Shown here piece by piece: positions 47,270-57,427 of a stretch of 64,000 nt of DNA. Source of the DNA: Pseudoalteromonas arctica A 37-1-2 (GTDB taxonomy: Bacteria > Pseudomonadota > Gammaproteobacteria > Enterobacterales > Alteromonadaceae); assembly GCF_000238395.3 (NCBI RefSeq), contig NZ_CP011026.1:682001-746000 (forward strand). Direction: 5' to 3'. The position numbers and the translations under genes are program-made. Below the pieces are notes generated by a model. It did not search any database. It was given only the letters and a program-made list of their open reading frames with translations, and had not been told where the DNA came from. Within the stretch, counting starts at the first letter, position 1. Each line of letters opens with the position of its first letter.

Positions 47270-47782
47270 ATGTTTGATCAACAATTAGCAAATACACAAT
47301 TTTGGCTTAAAAAAAGCTTAAGCGACATGAGTCAAAACGAATGGGAAGCCATTTGTGATGGATGCGGAAAATGTTGTTTAAATACGTTTATTGATAGCGA
47401 AGATGAAGACGAATTTACCGCCACCGATCAGTTACGCGAAGGTGAGCAATTAATATTTACTAATATTGTATGTCAGTATCTTGATAACAAAACCTGTGGT
47501 TGTAGCGAGTACGAAAACCGCCAAACGCTTGTTCCTTCTTGTGTAAAACTCACAAAAGAAAACCTTAAAGACATCTTTTTTATGCCACAAAGCTGCAGCT
47601 ACCGTCGTTTACATGAAGGTCGTGGTTTGGCTTCTTGGCACCCATTATTAAACAGTGGCGATAAAACAAAGATGCATGAGCTAGGTATTTCTGTAAAAGA
47701 CAAAACAGTAAAAGATTGCGATGTAAAGCTAGACGACTTTGATTTGTACATTGCAGAGTGGCCAACAAAGGACGCTGAGTAA
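47270..47782 (+). CDS. ycgN: YcgN-family cysteine-cluster protein (UPF0260)
   Basis: 170 residues. ICDGCGKCCLNTFIDSEDEDEF is the Cys cluster near the N terminus, and further cysteines follow (NIVCQYL, TCGCSEYENR, LVPSCVKL, QSCSYRRLHEGR). The cluster probably binds zinc or an Fe-S centre. Function is unknown. Its stop overlaps the next start (TAATG). Confidence 0.9.
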   Translation: MFDQQLANTQFWLKKSLSDMSQNEWEAICDGCGKCCLNTFIDSEDEDEFTATDQLREGEQLIFTNIVCQYLDNKTCGCSEYENRQTLVPSCVKLTKENLKDIFFMPQSCSYRRLHEGRGLASWHPLLNSGDKTKMHELGISVKDKTVKDCDVKLDDFDLYIAEWPTKDAE

Positions 47783-48294
47783 TGAGCAAACAACAAGCGG
47801 TAATTGGTTTAATCAATCCTAAAAGCCCGACTAATGTTGGCGGTGTATTGCGTGCAGCAGGTTGTTACGATGCGAAACAAGTGTTTTTTACAGGTAATCG
47901 TTACTTAAACGCTAAAAAGTTTCATACCGATACTAAGAACGCACTTGAGCGTATCCCTTTAACTGAAACTAATAGTTTAGAAGCGGTAAAACCAGAGGGC
48001 GCAACCGTTGTTGTTATTGAGCTTATTGAAGGTGCAACACCTTTACCTGAGTTTAAGCATCCTGAAAATGCGTTCTATGTTTTTGGCCCTGAAGATGGCT
48101 CTGTGCCAAAAGACGTTTTAAAGTGGTGTGATGAAGTGGTATATATTCCAACTATTGGCTGCATGAACTTAGCGGCTACCTGTAATGTTGTTTTGTATGA
48201 TCGCTTAGCTAAATTAGGCGGCGTTGAGAGTAGTGACGATACTATTATTAGCTCACGTGATACAAACAATAAAATGAGGTGGCAAAAAAGCTGA
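47782..48294 (+). CDS. SPOUT/TrmH-family RNA methyltransferase
   Basis: 170 residues. GLINPKSPTNVGGVLRAAGC is the N-terminal SpoU-type motif. FYVFGPEDGSVPKDVL and VYIPTIGCMNLAATCNVVLYDRL form the trefoil-knot SAM-binding region. It methylates a ribose or base of tRNA or rRNA; the target is not readable. It is translationally coupled to ycgN. Confidence 0.88.
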   Translation: MSKQQAVIGLINPKSPTNVGGVLRAAGCYDAKQVFFTGNRYLNAKKFHTDTKNALERIPLTETNSLEAVKPEGATVVVIELIEGATPLPEFKHPENAFYVFGPEDGSVPKDVLKWCDEVVYIPTIGCMNLAATCNVVLYDRLAKLGGVESSDDTIISSRDTNNKMRWQKS

Positions 48295-48372
48295 TTAGTT
48301 AAGGTTTATTTGTGCAAAAATGTTAGTTTTGGCTAAACTTAAAAACATTATAAATCATAAATAGATACTAAA

Positions 48373-49266
48373 ATGCGCTGGTTTTATTTTATATTATTAC
48401 TGACAAGTAGTAATTGTTTTGCTGAAACATCAGTTGAGTATTATAAAAATGGTACTCAACATGTTTTAACTGGACATTACCACAAATCAGGAGTGCTCTA
48501 TGAAGCGAAAAACCCCAAACAAACACTCCATTTAGCCACACTCGATTGGCCTCCTTATATTGGTAATAATTTATGTAATAAAGGCTGGGTTTATCAATTT
48601 TCAATTGCTCTATTAAATAGTAAGGGCTACAGCGTATATATTGAATTTTTGCCTTGGGCAAGAGCTGTACGAAATGTAGAACTAGGCAAAGCTGATATAT
48701 TAATGCCTGAATACTTTATAGAAGATACAGCCCCCTCCGATTATGTTAATGGTAAAACACGTCGAGAATTACTCGGTTTATCTAATTCGTTTAAAGGTGG
48801 CGAAATTGCATTTTTAAAAAGGAAAGGCGATATAGACCGTTTCACTGGAAACTTAAAATCGCTTAAAGGGCAAAAGATTGGTGTTGTTCGTGGGTATCAA
48901 AATACGCCTGAGTTTGATGCCATGATGGACAATGCTGAGTTTGAAGTTATTACCTCTGTTGATGATTTACAGCTTGTTCAGCTTCTGGTTGCTAAACGTG
49001 TTGATTTGATTATAGGCGACCCTCAAGTTCTTAAATTCTCTGTAACTTATTCTTCTTTAACTAAACCTGAAAAACAATCTTTGCTTTCTTCCATTGAACA
49101 AGAAAGCATTCCTCTGCAATACAACCCTTTATATTTTGCTATTAGTAAGCTTACACCTAAATGGCTTTTAGTCTTAGAGGACATAAATGAAGGGCTTTAT
49201 CAGTTTCATAATAGTGGCGAGATAGACCGTATTATCAATACGACAAATACTCAATGTAAGCCATAA
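48373..49266 (+). CDS. Periplasmic solute-binding protein (SBP family 3-like)
   Basis: 297 residues with a signal peptide (FILLLTSSNCFA). TLDWPPYIGNNLCNKGWVYQFSIALL and LPWARAVRNVELGKADILMP are typical of the amino-acid-type binding fold, as is LKGQKIGVVRGYQNTPEFD. No permease or ATPase genes are adjacent, so it may be an orphan sensor or enzyme-linked binding protein rather than part of a transporter. The ligand is unknown. Confidence 0.82.
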   Translation: MRWFYFILLLTSSNCFAETSVEYYKNGTQHVLTGHYHKSGVLYEAKNPKQTLHLATLDWPPYIGNNLCNKGWVYQFSIALLNSKGYSVYIEFLPWARAVRNVELGKADILMPEYFIEDTAPSDYVNGKTRRELLGLSNSFKGGEIAFLKRKGDIDRFTGNLKSLKGQKIGVVRGYQNTPEFDAMMDNAEFEVITSVDDLQLVQLLVAKRVDLIIGDPQVLKFSVTYSSLTKPEKQSLLSSIEQESIPLQYNPLYFAISKLTPKWLLVLEDINEGLYQFHNSGEIDRIINTTNTQCKP

Positions 49267-49270
49267 AATT

Positions 49271-49280
49271 GGAACGTTCC
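49271..49280. promoter_or_regulatory. LacI-type palindrome before the sugar transporter
   Basis: GGAACGTTCC is a perfect palindrome with the central CG typical of LacI/GalR-family operators, about 80 bp before the transporter. The same sequence recurs at 50667-50676. Confidence 0.6.
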
Positions 49281-49351
49281 TTTGTTGCACTGACTAATTT
49301 ATATATAAACATGTAAAATCGTTTTCAACTTGTTAATGGAGTGAAAACAAC

Positions 49352-50608
49352 GTGAGTGAAATAAATACAAATCAATCATTCGCGGTCAACGAACAGCCAA
49401 ATAAAAATTATCTGTTTCCACTGACTGCAATGACGACCCTATTTTTTTTATGGGGTTTTATTACTGTTTTAAACGATGTACTAATACCACGATTAAAAGG
49501 CGTATTTGATTTAAGCTTTTTTGAAGCGATGCTAGTACAGTTTTGCTTTTTTGGTGCTTATTTTATTGTTTCTATCCCTGCGGGGATTTTAGTTAAGCAG
49601 TTTGGTTACAAAAAAGGGATTTTAACTGGTTTAATTGTGGCTTCAATTGGCTGTATGTTGTTTTATCCTGCTGTTGTAGTACATGAATATTGGCTATTTT
49701 TGAGCGCTTTATTTGTACTTGCCGCTGGTGTAACGGTGCTTCAGGTTTCTGCCAATCCTTATGTTGCAGCTCTTGGGAGCGAAAAAACAGCTTCTTCTCG
49801 TTTAAATTTGGCACAAGCACTTAATGCGCTTGGTACTACCGTTGGGCCTTATGTAGGTGGTTTATTATTTTTTGGTACAGCAGGTAGTCTAGCTGCTTCT
49901 GCAGCAACTGCTGAATCTGTAAAAGTGCCTTATTTAATGCTTGCTGGTGCCTTATTACTTATCGCTATTATATTTGCCTTTATAAAGCTTCCAGAAATTG
50001 AAGCCCATAAAGAGAAAAGTAATACTGCAGTAGAATCTCGTTCATTAACTCAAGCACCGCACTTAACTATGGGTGTACTTGCTATATTTTGTTATGTAGG
50101 CGGGGAGGTTGCCATTGGCAGCTTTTTAGTTAATTACTTTGGTGAGGCGCACATAGCAGGACTTGAAGAGCATACTGCGGCTGCACTTATTAGTTATTAC
50201 TGGGGCGGGGCAATGGTAGGGCGTTTTATTGGCTCTGTATTATTACAAAAAATAGCGCCTTCTAAGGCGATCGCATTTAATGCATTTAGTATTATTGCGC
50301 TATTGCTGATCACCATTTTTACTCAAGGTGACGTCGCTTTATATTCAGTATTGGCAATTGGTTTATTTAACTCAATTATGTTCCCGACTATATTTTCAGT
50401 TGCAATCGAGCGACTAGGATCATTGACCAGTAAGGGTTCTGGTTGGTTGTGCTTAGCTATTGTAGGTGGTGCACTTGTACCATTACTGCAAGGGTTTATA
50501 GCTGACACAGTAAATATACAGCAAAGCTTTTTTGTTCCAATGCTATGTTATGTATTTATTGCATGGTACGGATTAAATGTTGTTCGCTTAGCAAATAAGT
50601 GGAAATAA
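49352..50608 (+). CDS. FHS-family sugar:H+ symporter (MFS)
   Basis: 418 residues with twelve hydrophobic helices. LFFLWGFITVLNDVLIPRLKGVF near the start, VLQVSANPYVAALGSEKTASSRLNLAQALNALGTT in the middle and the later YVGGEVAIGSFLVNYF mark the fucose/glucose/galactose (FucP/GluP) branch. It should import a monosaccharide or small sugar with protons. The specific sugar is unknown. A palindromic operator precedes it. Confidence 0.88.
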   Translation: MSEINTNQSFAVNEQPNKNYLFPLTAMTTLFFLWGFITVLNDVLIPRLKGVFDLSFFEAMLVQFCFFGAYFIVSIPAGILVKQFGYKKGILTGLIVASIGCMLFYPAVVVHEYWLFLSALFVLAAGVTVLQVSANPYVAALGSEKTASSRLNLAQALNALGTTVGPYVGGLLFFGTAGSLAASAATAESVKVPYLMLAGALLLIAIIFAFIKLPEIEAHKEKSNTAVESRSLTQAPHLTMGVLAIFCYVGGEVAIGSFLVNYFGEAHIAGLEEHTAAALISYYWGGAMVGRFIGSVLLQKIAPSKAIAFNAFSIIALLLITIFTQGDVALYSVLAIGLFNSIMFPTIFSVAIERLGSLTSKGSGWLCLAIVGGALVPLLQGFIADTVNIQQSFFVPMLCYVFIAWYGLNVVRLANKWK

Positions 50609-50666
50609 CAGACTATACAAGAGTGACTGAATACGTATTCAGTCACTTATAAAGCTACATTTAATA

Positions 50667-50676
50667 GGAACGTTCC
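50667..50676. promoter_or_regulatory. LacI-type palindrome before the chemoreceptor
   Basis: A second GGAACGTTCC lies about 190 bp before the chemoreceptor start and just beyond the sugar transporter. No other copy was noticed in the window. Shared control of both genes by one regulator, not encoded here, is inferred. Confidence 0.55.
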
Positions 50677-50865
50677 ATAAGTAATTAATACGAGTCACAA
50701 TTTATTTCAATATTAGTCAGTTACCCCCTACAGCCATTTGTTTTTTAATCCTTTATCCTTATTTTTATCTAATAACCTAGTCACAAGCCTTATTTATTAG
50801 GACATTTAGCTAAATTTTTGCTAAAACTGTATGGATAATAAAGATAAATAATAAAAAGGATGTAT

Positions 50866-52755
50866 ATGCTTAACTCGTTAAAATTCACTTCCAAAGTGAC
50901 TATTGCAGCCTCTTTAATTTTGGTTTTGGTGCTAGGGTTATTTACTTTTAATAACTACATTGCGATGCGCAAGCAAACCGAGCAGCAGTTAAGCCTAGTA
51001 TTACAACAAAATTCCGAATCTGTTTCACAAAATATAGCGAGTTGGTTAAATGCAAAGTTGGCGATTGTTATATCAATTGCTAAAACCCATAAAGCTAATG
51101 ATTCTAAAGCACTCACCCTTTCACAATTAAATACTGCAGAGCTTGCCGGAAGCTTTAAAAATACGTATATAGGTAAATCCAGCGGCACGTTTATATTAAA
51201 CGATCAATCAGTTGTTTTACCTGCTGATTTTGATGCGACCTCTCGCCCTTGGTATAAATTAGTCGAAAACAAATCAAATACCGCATTTACAACTCCCTAT
51301 ATTGATGTGACAACTAACGAGCTTACAATTTCAGCGGTAGTACCCATGCTACAAAATGGCCAGTTTAGCGGCGTTGCAGGTGCCGATATTGATATGCAAA
51401 CCGTGACTAAAATTATTAACGATATTGATTTTTTAGGTCTTGGTTATGGTTTTTTACTCGATAACAAAGGTCAAGTGTTAAGCCATCCTAATGCTAAGTT
51501 AAACTTAAAAAATACATCAGACATTTTTGGTACTAATACGCCCTTGCAAAGTGAGTTTACCCAATACGAGATCAACGGAGAGTCTAAGCTTATCTCGTTT
51601 ACAAAAATTAGTGGTATTGAAAACGTAGATTGGTACCTAGGTGTTGTCATAGATAAAGATAAAGCGTATGTCAGCGTTTCTAACTTTGGCCAAACTGCGG
51701 CTGTATTTATGGTGATAGGGATTATTACTATCATTATTATGATGCAGCTTTTATTACGCTATTTAATGCAGCCTATGAACCGTTTAAACGATGCCATTAA
51801 AGATATAGCACAAGGCGAAGGCGATTTAACAAGGCGCTTAACCGTTGAAAATGATGATGAGTTTGGCGACTTAAGCCATTCATTTAATATTTTTATCGAA
51901 AAAATTCAGCATTCAATAGAGCAAGTAAAAGAGTCCACAGAGCAATTAGATACAGCAATTGAGAGCTTGGTATCACAAACACATTCATCGCTGTCTATGT
52001 ATGATGATCAAAGTAAACGAACCGATAGTGTTGCAGCGGCTATTAACCAGTTTTCAGCTACATCAATGGATATTTCAAATAATGCAGAGAGTGCATCGCA
52101 GCTTGCTAAAAATGCAGATGAGCACTCAACACAAAACCAAGAAGCATTAAGTCACAGTGTTACAACCATCCACCAGCTTTCAGCTAATATGGAGAAAGCT
52201 CAGCAAACTATAAACAGTTTAAATACGCACACAGCCAGTATTGGGCAAGTGCTTGAAGTTATTAAAGGTGTAAGCGAGCAAACTAATCTATTGGCACTAA
52301 ATGCAGCAATAGAAGCCGCTAGAGCAGGAGAGGCAGGACGCGGTTTTGCCGTTGTAGCAGATGAAGTACGCCAATTAGCACACCGCACTCAACAATCAAC
52401 GCAAGAAATTGAAGACACGGTGAGCCAGTTACAAAAAGGCTCAAACCTTGCTGTAGAGCTTATGAAAACAAGCCTTCAAGACAGTGACAAAAGCGTACAA
52501 CAAGCAGATGCCGTCGGCAATTTAATGAGTCATGTTATACAAGCTATTAAGCAAATTAACGATGCAAATCATTCTGTGGCCAGTGCAACAGATGAGCAAA
52601 ACCAAGTCGTTAAGTTATTAGATACTGATATTCAAACAATTAGTGCGCTTTCTATACAAGGCAAGGCTAACTTAAATGACACACTTAACGAATGTACCAA
52701 ACTAAAACAGCAGTTTAGTGCCTTAGAAAATATGGTTCAAAAGTTTAAAGTATAA
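50866..52755 (+). CDS. Methyl-accepting chemotaxis protein
   Basis: 629 residues. An N-terminal membrane helix is followed by a periplasmic dCache-type sensor ([37 protein letters not shown]). Then come a second helix ([24 protein letters not shown]), a HAMP domain and the cytoplasmic coiled coil. The signalling tip is [40 protein letters not shown] at 50866 is used because AAAAGGA sits at proper distance; ATG at 50860 overlaps it. The ligand is probably a small nutrient, perhaps a sugar, given the neighbouring transporter and shared palindrome. Confidence 0.93.
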   Translation: MLNSLKFTSKVTIAASLILVLVLGLFTFNNYIAMRKQTEQQLSLVLQQNSESVSQNIASWLNAKLAIVISIAKTHKANDSKALTLSQLNTAELAGSFKNTYIGKSSGTFILNDQSVVLPADFDATSRPWYKLVENKSNTAFTTPYIDVTTNELTISAVVPMLQNGQFSGVAGADIDMQTVTKIINDIDFLGLGYGFLLDNKGQVLSHPNAKLNLKNTSDIFGTNTPLQSEFTQYEINGESKLISFTKISGIENVDWYLGVVIDKDKAYVSVSNFGQTAAVFMVIGIITIIIMMQLLLRYLMQPMNRLNDAIKDIAQGEGDLTRRLTVENDDEFGDLSHSFNIFIEKIQHSIEQVKESTEQLDTAIESLVSQTHSSLSMYDDQSKRTDSVAAAINQFSATSMDISNNAESASQLAKNADEHSTQNQEALSHSVTTIHQLSANMEKAQQTINSLNTHTASIGQVLEVIKGVSEQTNLLALNAAIEAARAGEAGRGFAVVADEVRQLAHRTQQSTQEIEDTVSQLQKGSNLAVELMKTSLQDSDKSVQQADAVGNLMSHVIQAIKQINDANHSVASATDEQNQVVKLLDTDIQTISALSIQGKANLNDTLNECTKLKQQFSALENMVQKFKV

Positions 52756-52760
52756 AATTA

Positions 52761-53843
52761 ATGACTAAAAAAAATGTGAATAAACCAAATTGGCTCAGTC
52801 TAATAAATATCGACAGTGTTTATAGCTCAGACATGCAACGCAAAGCGTTTTCTTTATTTACCATGATTGGGATATCAATTGTGGTGATTGCTGTATTAGT
52901 GTTTTTGAATTATAAGGTTTACTCACCGATACTCACTGCTTCATTAATTATCGTTAACATTACAAATATAAGCTGTTCTATCTATTTTATAAAAACGGGT
53001 AATCTGCAAGTAGTGGCATTAATAAGTATGAGCATTGTGTGCATGATGTTTGTTGCACTTGTTTATACCGGTGGTAAAGACAACACCGCGCTATATTGGC
53101 TAATGTTTTATCCTGTAGTGACGTTTGCATCTTTAGGGGTCAGATTAGGTGCTTGGTTAGGTTTTACTTTACTGTTTTCTTGTATTGTTATTTTATACGG
53201 CCCTGATTTTGGTCAAGTTAGCTATGGCGACGTAGAAAAAACACGATTTATAGCGTCCTTTTCTATGGTGTTTTTATTCTCATTTATTGGTGAGTATTTT
53301 AGGCATAAAAGCCACATGGCTATTGCCGATATTACGCTAGAGCAAAAACAAGATGCTCATACCGACCCCCTTACTGGTATAGCAAACAGACGTTTCATTA
53401 CCTCTCATTTTTTAAAGCTTGCCCAAACACGCCCAGAGCAGTACTTACCTTTTTCAATTTTGTTAATTGATTTAGATAACTTCAAATCTTTAAACGATAC
53501 GCATGGTCACGATTTTGGTGATACGGTATTGATTGAATTTACCAAGCTCCTTGAATCTCAGTTTTTGGCAACTGCGTTAAAGGCCCGTTATGGCGGTGAG
53601 GAGTTTGTTGTTATTTTACCGCAGGTTACTGTTGCTACAGCCACTGTAATAGCAAACAAATTTCGAGAGGCTGTTGCAGGGCACGTTATATTTACTGATG
53701 ACAAGCAGCGTATTTCAATCACCTGTAGTATTGGTATTTCCCAAGTAAATAAAGTAACTGATTATGATGATTCGTTAAAACAAGCTGATGAAGCTCTTTA
53801 TAGTGCAAAGGCTGCTGGTCGTAATAGTGTCGTCTCGAACTAG
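52761..53843 (+). CDS. Membrane-bound diguanylate cyclase
   Basis: 360 residues. About six hydrophobic helices occupy residues 25-175. A GGDEF domain follows, with LTGIANRRF, LLIDLDNFKSLNDTHGHDFGD and the active site RYGGEEFVVIL. It should make cyclic-di-GMP in response to a membrane signal. It begins five bases after the chemoreceptor stop, so the two are probably co-transcribed. Confidence 0.92.
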   Translation: MTKKNVNKPNWLSLINIDSVYSSDMQRKAFSLFTMIGISIVVIAVLVFLNYKVYSPILTASLIIVNITNISCSIYFIKTGNLQVVALISMSIVCMMFVALVYTGGKDNTALYWLMFYPVVTFASLGVRLGAWLGFTLLFSCIVILYGPDFGQVSYGDVEKTRFIASFSMVFLFSFIGEYFRHKSHMAIADITLEQKQDAHTDPLTGIANRRFITSHFLKLAQTRPEQYLPFSILLIDLDNFKSLNDTHGHDFGDTVLIEFTKLLESQFLATALKARYGGEEFVVILPQVTVATATVIANKFREAVAGHVIFTDDKQRISITCSIGISQVNKVTDYDDSLKQADEALYSAKAAGRNSVVSN

Positions 53844-53856
53844 TTGAAGGATTAAT

Positions 53857-54471
53857 ATGTCTCAAAGTAAATTAATATATATTCATGACCCAATGTGTAG
53901 CTGGTGTTGGGGTTACTCACCAACCTGGCTTAAGCTAAAATCAGAGCTTGCTGGTAAAGTAGCAATTGAATATAAAGTAGGTGGATTAGCACCTGATAGC
54001 CAAGACCCAATGCCGCAAAATATGAAAGAGATGCTTGAGGGTACTTGGCATAAAATTTCAGCGCAGTTAGGTACGCAATTTAATTATAACTTTTGGCGCG
54101 ATTGCCAGCCAAGGCGTTCAACGTATCCCGCATGTAGAGCCGCACTTATAGCGCGTAAAGCGGATAAAGAAGCTCAAATGGTGGCTGCAATTCAAAATGC
54201 TTATTACCTAAATGCGCAAAACCCGTCAGATGAAAGTACATTAATTAGTTTGGCTGAAAAAATTGGCTTAGATAAAAATGAGTTTACCGCGCAGCTAACG
54301 TCAAGCGAGCTTAATGATGAATTTAAAGCTGAGTTATCCTTTGTTCGTACACTACCAATCCAAGGTTTTCCCTCACTAGTGCTTATTAAAGGTAATAAAG
54401 CATACCCAATTGAAATAAATTACACCGATTGGCATTATTCCCTTAATCAAATTAATTCAATTTTAAAATAA
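53857..54471 (+). CDS. DsbA-family thioredoxin-fold protein
   Basis: 204 residues. YIHDPMCSWCWGYSPTW carries a CSWC redox motif, RDCQPRRSTYPACRAALIARK is typical of the FrnE/DsbA-like cytosolic group, and LPIQGFPSLVLIKG contains the cis-Pro. No signal peptide, so a cytoplasmic disulfide oxidoreductase is likely. It follows the diguanylate cyclase by 13 bases. Confidence 0.88.
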   Translation: MSQSKLIYIHDPMCSWCWGYSPTWLKLKSELAGKVAIEYKVGGLAPDSQDPMPQNMKEMLEGTWHKISAQLGTQFNYNFWRDCQPRRSTYPACRAALIARKADKEAQMVAAIQNAYYLNAQNPSDESTLISLAEKIGLDKNEFTAQLTSSELNDEFKAELSFVRTLPIQGFPSLVLIKGNKAYPIEINYTDWHYSLNQINSILK

Positions 54472-54488
54472 TCCAGCCTGTTTATAGG

Positions 54489-54507
54489 GCATTTGGCTAA
54501 CAAATGC
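54489..54507 (+). terminator. Weak hairpin after the DsbA-family gene
   Basis: GCATTTG and CAAATGC form a 7-bp stem with a 5-base loop shortly after the stop. The T tract is poor. Confidence 0.4.
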
Positions 54508-54551
54508 TCTTATCATCTTAAAAACCCCCTCGTAAGTCTTAATTATTACCA

Positions 54552-54602
54552 CTGTCATAAAAGCGACTTTTTTGCGCAACATCCTTGTCATGTTTCATCT
54601 AT
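54552..54602 (+). promoter_or_regulatory. Putative PhoB-type element of the TonB operon
   Basis: CTGTCAT at 54552-54558 and TTGTCAT at 54585-54591 are exactly 33 bp apart, three 11-bp periods. The intervening 4-bp spacers are mostly A/T-rich (AAAA, TTTT). CTGTCAT is the known PhoB half-site repeat. A GTCATAAA...TTTATGAC inverted repeat (54629-54661) lies nearer the start. The two middle repeats are poor matches. Confidence 0.45.
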
Positions 54603-54712
54603 AAACTCCTGCTCATTGAAATTATTAAGTCATAAATTATTTATATAACAAAGTTTATGACCTAAAAAAACAAACTAGCAAATCCGCTAACTAACGAGTA
54701 AAGGTGTATGCG

Positions 54713-55465
54713 ATGAAAGGCGTTAAACCATTAATCTTAGCTGGTATTGTGGCCGCAAGTGCAGCAGTACACGCAAACGATTTAGATAAGGTTATTGATA
54801 AAAGCAGTGAAATTAATAAATCAGCTGCGCAATCACAAACAAAAATAGACAAGATTGCAGATTCAATGCAAGGACGTTTACAGCAATTTAAAACCCTCAA
54901 TAAAGAAATTGATGGTTTAGCTGTTTACAACGCTCAGCTAACTAAACAGTTAAATAATCAAGTAGAAGAGATGGAATCTTTAAACCTGTCTATGGATCAG
55001 GTTTCTATTATTGAACGTCAAATTACGCCGCTAATGCTTAGAATGATTGAAGGCCTTGAGCAGTTTGTATCTTTAGATATTCCATTTTTAGCTGATGAGC
55101 GCACTAAGCGTGTTACATCTTTAAATGAAATGATGAATCGTGCAGATATCAATTCAAGTGAAAAATTTCGCCGTGTACTTGAAGCCTATCAAGTAGAAGT
55201 AGACTACGGGCGCACTATTGAAGCCTATACCGCACTTTTAAACGTGGATGACAAAGAGCGTGAAGTCGATTTTTTACGCATTGGCCGTTTAGAGCTTATT
55301 TACTTAACACGCGATGGTAAAAAAGCAGGTAGTTGGAATGCAGATACAAAATCATTTGAAGCATTACCAGACTCTACAATAAGCCAAATTAATAAAGGCT
55401 TACGTATTGCGCGTAAGCAACTTGCCCCAGATATGTTAACTCTGCCAGTACATGCAGCAGAATAA
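54713..55465 (+). CDS. DUF3450 family periplasmic protein
   Basis: 250 residues with a signal peptide (GIVAASAAVHA-ND). The body is a long coiled coil (SSEINKSAAQSQTKIDKIADSMQGRLQQFKTLNKEIDGL), followed by the DUF3450 core (LMLRMIEGLEQFVSLDIPFLADERTKRV and VDFLRIGRLELIYLTRDG). It is known only as a partner of ExbB/ExbD/TonB clusters and probably acts in the periplasm. ATG at 54713 lies six bases after AAAGGTG; GTG at 54704 overlaps it. First gene of a six-gene operon. Confidence 0.9.
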   Translation: MKGVKPLILAGIVAASAAVHANDLDKVIDKSSEINKSAAQSQTKIDKIADSMQGRLQQFKTLNKEIDGLAVYNAQLTKQLNNQVEEMESLNLSMDQVSIIERQITPLMLRMIEGLEQFVSLDIPFLADERTKRVTSLNEMMNRADINSSEKFRRVLEAYQVEVDYGRTIEAYTALLNVDDKEREVDFLRIGRLELIYLTRDGKKAGSWNADTKSFEALPDSTISQINKGLRIARKQLAPDMLTLPVHAAE

Positions 55466-55475
55466 GAGGTTAAAA

Positions 55476-56843
55476 ATGAAATTGTTTACTCAAATGACAA
55501 AAATAGCTCTTTTTGCTGCAAGCCTAAGCATTACTGGTGCAAGTATAGCGGCAGAGCCTATGAATCTAGATTCATTACTTAAAACGCTCGAAAATGGCCA
55601 ATCAGCTCAAAGCGAGCAAAATAAGCAGCGCGAACAAGAGTTTACTGCTCGTCAAAACGAGCAAGTACAAACGCTTAAAAATACCCAAGCAAAGCGTAAT
55701 CAAATGCTGGTGGAATCTGAGCGCTTAGAAACGCAGTTTGAAGAAAATGAAGTAAAACTTGCTAACTTAACAGACACGCTTTCTAAACGAATGGGTTCCC
55801 TTAAAGAATTGTTTGGCGTGTTACAGCAAGTAGCAGGTGATTCTAGTAATAAGTTTGCGACATCAATTATATCTTCCCAGATTGCTGGGCGTAGTACGTT
55901 TATGGATGACCTTGCTCAAAAAATGGGTTCAACTTCAAAACTTGCTTCAATAGAAGATATTGAGAAAGTATGGTTTGAACTACAGCGCGAAATGACCGAG
56001 CAAGGCAAAGTAAGTCGTTTTAACGCAAGTGTCATTGTTGAAGGCGGTACTAAAGCACAGCAAGAAGTTGTGCGAGTGGGCGCATTTAACCTTATATCAA
56101 ACGGTAAATATTTAGAGTTTAATTCCTCGACTAATTCTTTGAGTGAATTAACACGCCAACCTGTATCGCGCTTTACTGCAACAGCAGAAGAGCTACAAAG
56201 CACTAAAAGTGGTGTAGTGCAATTTGCACTTGACCCAACAGGTGGATCTATTCTTGGTTTATTAGTACAAGCACCTGATACACAAGAACGTGTTCATCAA
56301 GGTGGCACAGTGGGTTATGTGATTTTAGGCGTGGGTGTTATTGCACTCCTTATATCACTAGAGCGTTTTTTCTCATTATTGATTATGGGCGGTAAAATTC
56401 GTCGTCAACTTAAAGATTCAGTTGCACGTGATGACAATCCGCTTGGACGCGTAATGAAAGTAAAAGATCAATTTCCAAGTGTTTCACACGACACACTTGA
56501 GCTTAAATTAAGTGAAGCTATTTTACGTGAAATGCCAAAAGTGACGCGTAATTTAACACTTATTAAAATCATCTCTGTTGTTGCACCGCTGTTAGGTTTA
56601 TTAGGTACGGTAACAGGCATGATCAATACATTCCAAGCAATCACCTTATTTGGTACCGGCGACCCTAAATTAATGGCGGGTGGTATTTCTCAAGCACTAG
56701 TAACAACGGTACTAGGCTTAGTGGTAGCAATACCAACGGTATTTTTATACACCTTACTTAATACGCGCGCTAAAAATATTTTGTTAACTATTCAAGAGCA
56801 GAGCGCCGGTATTATTGCAGAGCGAAGCGAGAAGGGAGCATAA
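55476..56843 (+). CDS. MotA/TolQ/ExbB proton-channel protein with N-terminal coiled coil
   Basis: 455 residues. A signal peptide (ASLSITGASIAA) is followed by a periplasmic coiled coil (EQNKQREQEFTARQNEQVQTLKNTQAKRN). The C-terminal ExbB domain has three membrane helices, including LIKIISVVAPLLGLLGTVTGMINTFQAI. This architecture matches TtpC of Vibrio TonB2 systems. It should form the proton channel with ExbD and may touch the DUF3450 coiled coil. ATG at 55476 follows AAGAGG. Confidence 0.9.
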   Translation: MKLFTQMTKIALFAASLSITGASIAAEPMNLDSLLKTLENGQSAQSEQNKQREQEFTARQNEQVQTLKNTQAKRNQMLVESERLETQFEENEVKLANLTDTLSKRMGSLKELFGVLQQVAGDSSNKFATSIISSQIAGRSTFMDDLAQKMGSTSKLASIEDIEKVWFELQREMTEQGKVSRFNASVIVEGGTKAQQEVVRVGAFNLISNGKYLEFNSSTNSLSELTRQPVSRFTATAEELQSTKSGVVQFALDPTGGSILGLLVQAPDTQERVHQGGTVGYVILGVGVIALLISLERFFSLLIMGGKIRRQLKDSVARDDNPLGRVMKVKDQFPSVSHDTLELKLSEAILREMPKVTRNLTLIKIISVVAPLLGLLGTVTGMINTFQAITLFGTGDPKLMAGGISQALVTTVLGLVVAIPTVFLYTLLNTRAKNILLTIQEQSAGIIAERSEKGA

Positions 56844-56846
56844 ACC

Positions 56847-57374
56847 ATGGTGCTATTGATTGACTCAATCAATGCTATCCGTGATTTTCTCGACACTGGT
56901 GGCCAAGTTCTCTTGGTCATCGGGGTGTTAATCTTCGCGATGTGGTTATTGATACTCGAGCGATTTATTTACTTTTTCAACGGTTTTCGAAGCTATAAAC
57001 ATGCTCTAAAAGCCAATTGGATTAACCGTGCAGAACGTGATAGCTGGAATGCAGAGCAAATACGCGAAGCGATGATATCGCGAGCAGGTATGCGCTTAAA
57101 CACCAATCTTTCTTTGATTAATGTGATGGTTGCTTTGTGCCCACTACTTGGTTTGTTAGGCACTGTAACGGGCATGATAGAAGTGTTTGATGTAATGGCA
57201 ATTACTGGCACAGGGAGTGCGCGTTCAATGGCGTCAGGGGTATCTAAAGCAACTATCCCGACAATGGCAGGCATGGTAGGTGCGTTATCTGGGGTATTTG
57301 CCTCAACGTATTTACAACGAAAAGCTAAGCGCGAAGTAGAACTACTACAAGACAGCATGGTTTTAGACCATTAA
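56847..57374 (+). CDS. exbB: ExbB-type proton channel subunit
   Basis: 175 residues with three membrane helices. LLVIGVLIFAMWLLILERFIYFF and NVMVALCPLLGLLGTVTGMIEVFDVMAITG are the ExbB hallmarks. It is shorter than classical ExbB (about 240), as in TonB2-type systems. It converts proton motive force into work on TonB together with ExbD. It begins three bases after the previous stop. Confidence 0.92.
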   Translation: MVLLIDSINAIRDFLDTGGQVLLVIGVLIFAMWLLILERFIYFFNGFRSYKHALKANWINRAERDSWNAEQIREAMISRAGMRLNTNLSLINVMVALCPLLGLLGTVTGMIEVFDVMAITGTGSARSMASGVSKATIPTMAGMVGALSGVFASTYLQRKAKREVELLQDSMVLDH

Positions 57375-57427
57375 GCAAAATTTTGATAAGCGGCTTATAT
57401 AAAGTCGCTCATCCTAGGAGAATAAAA

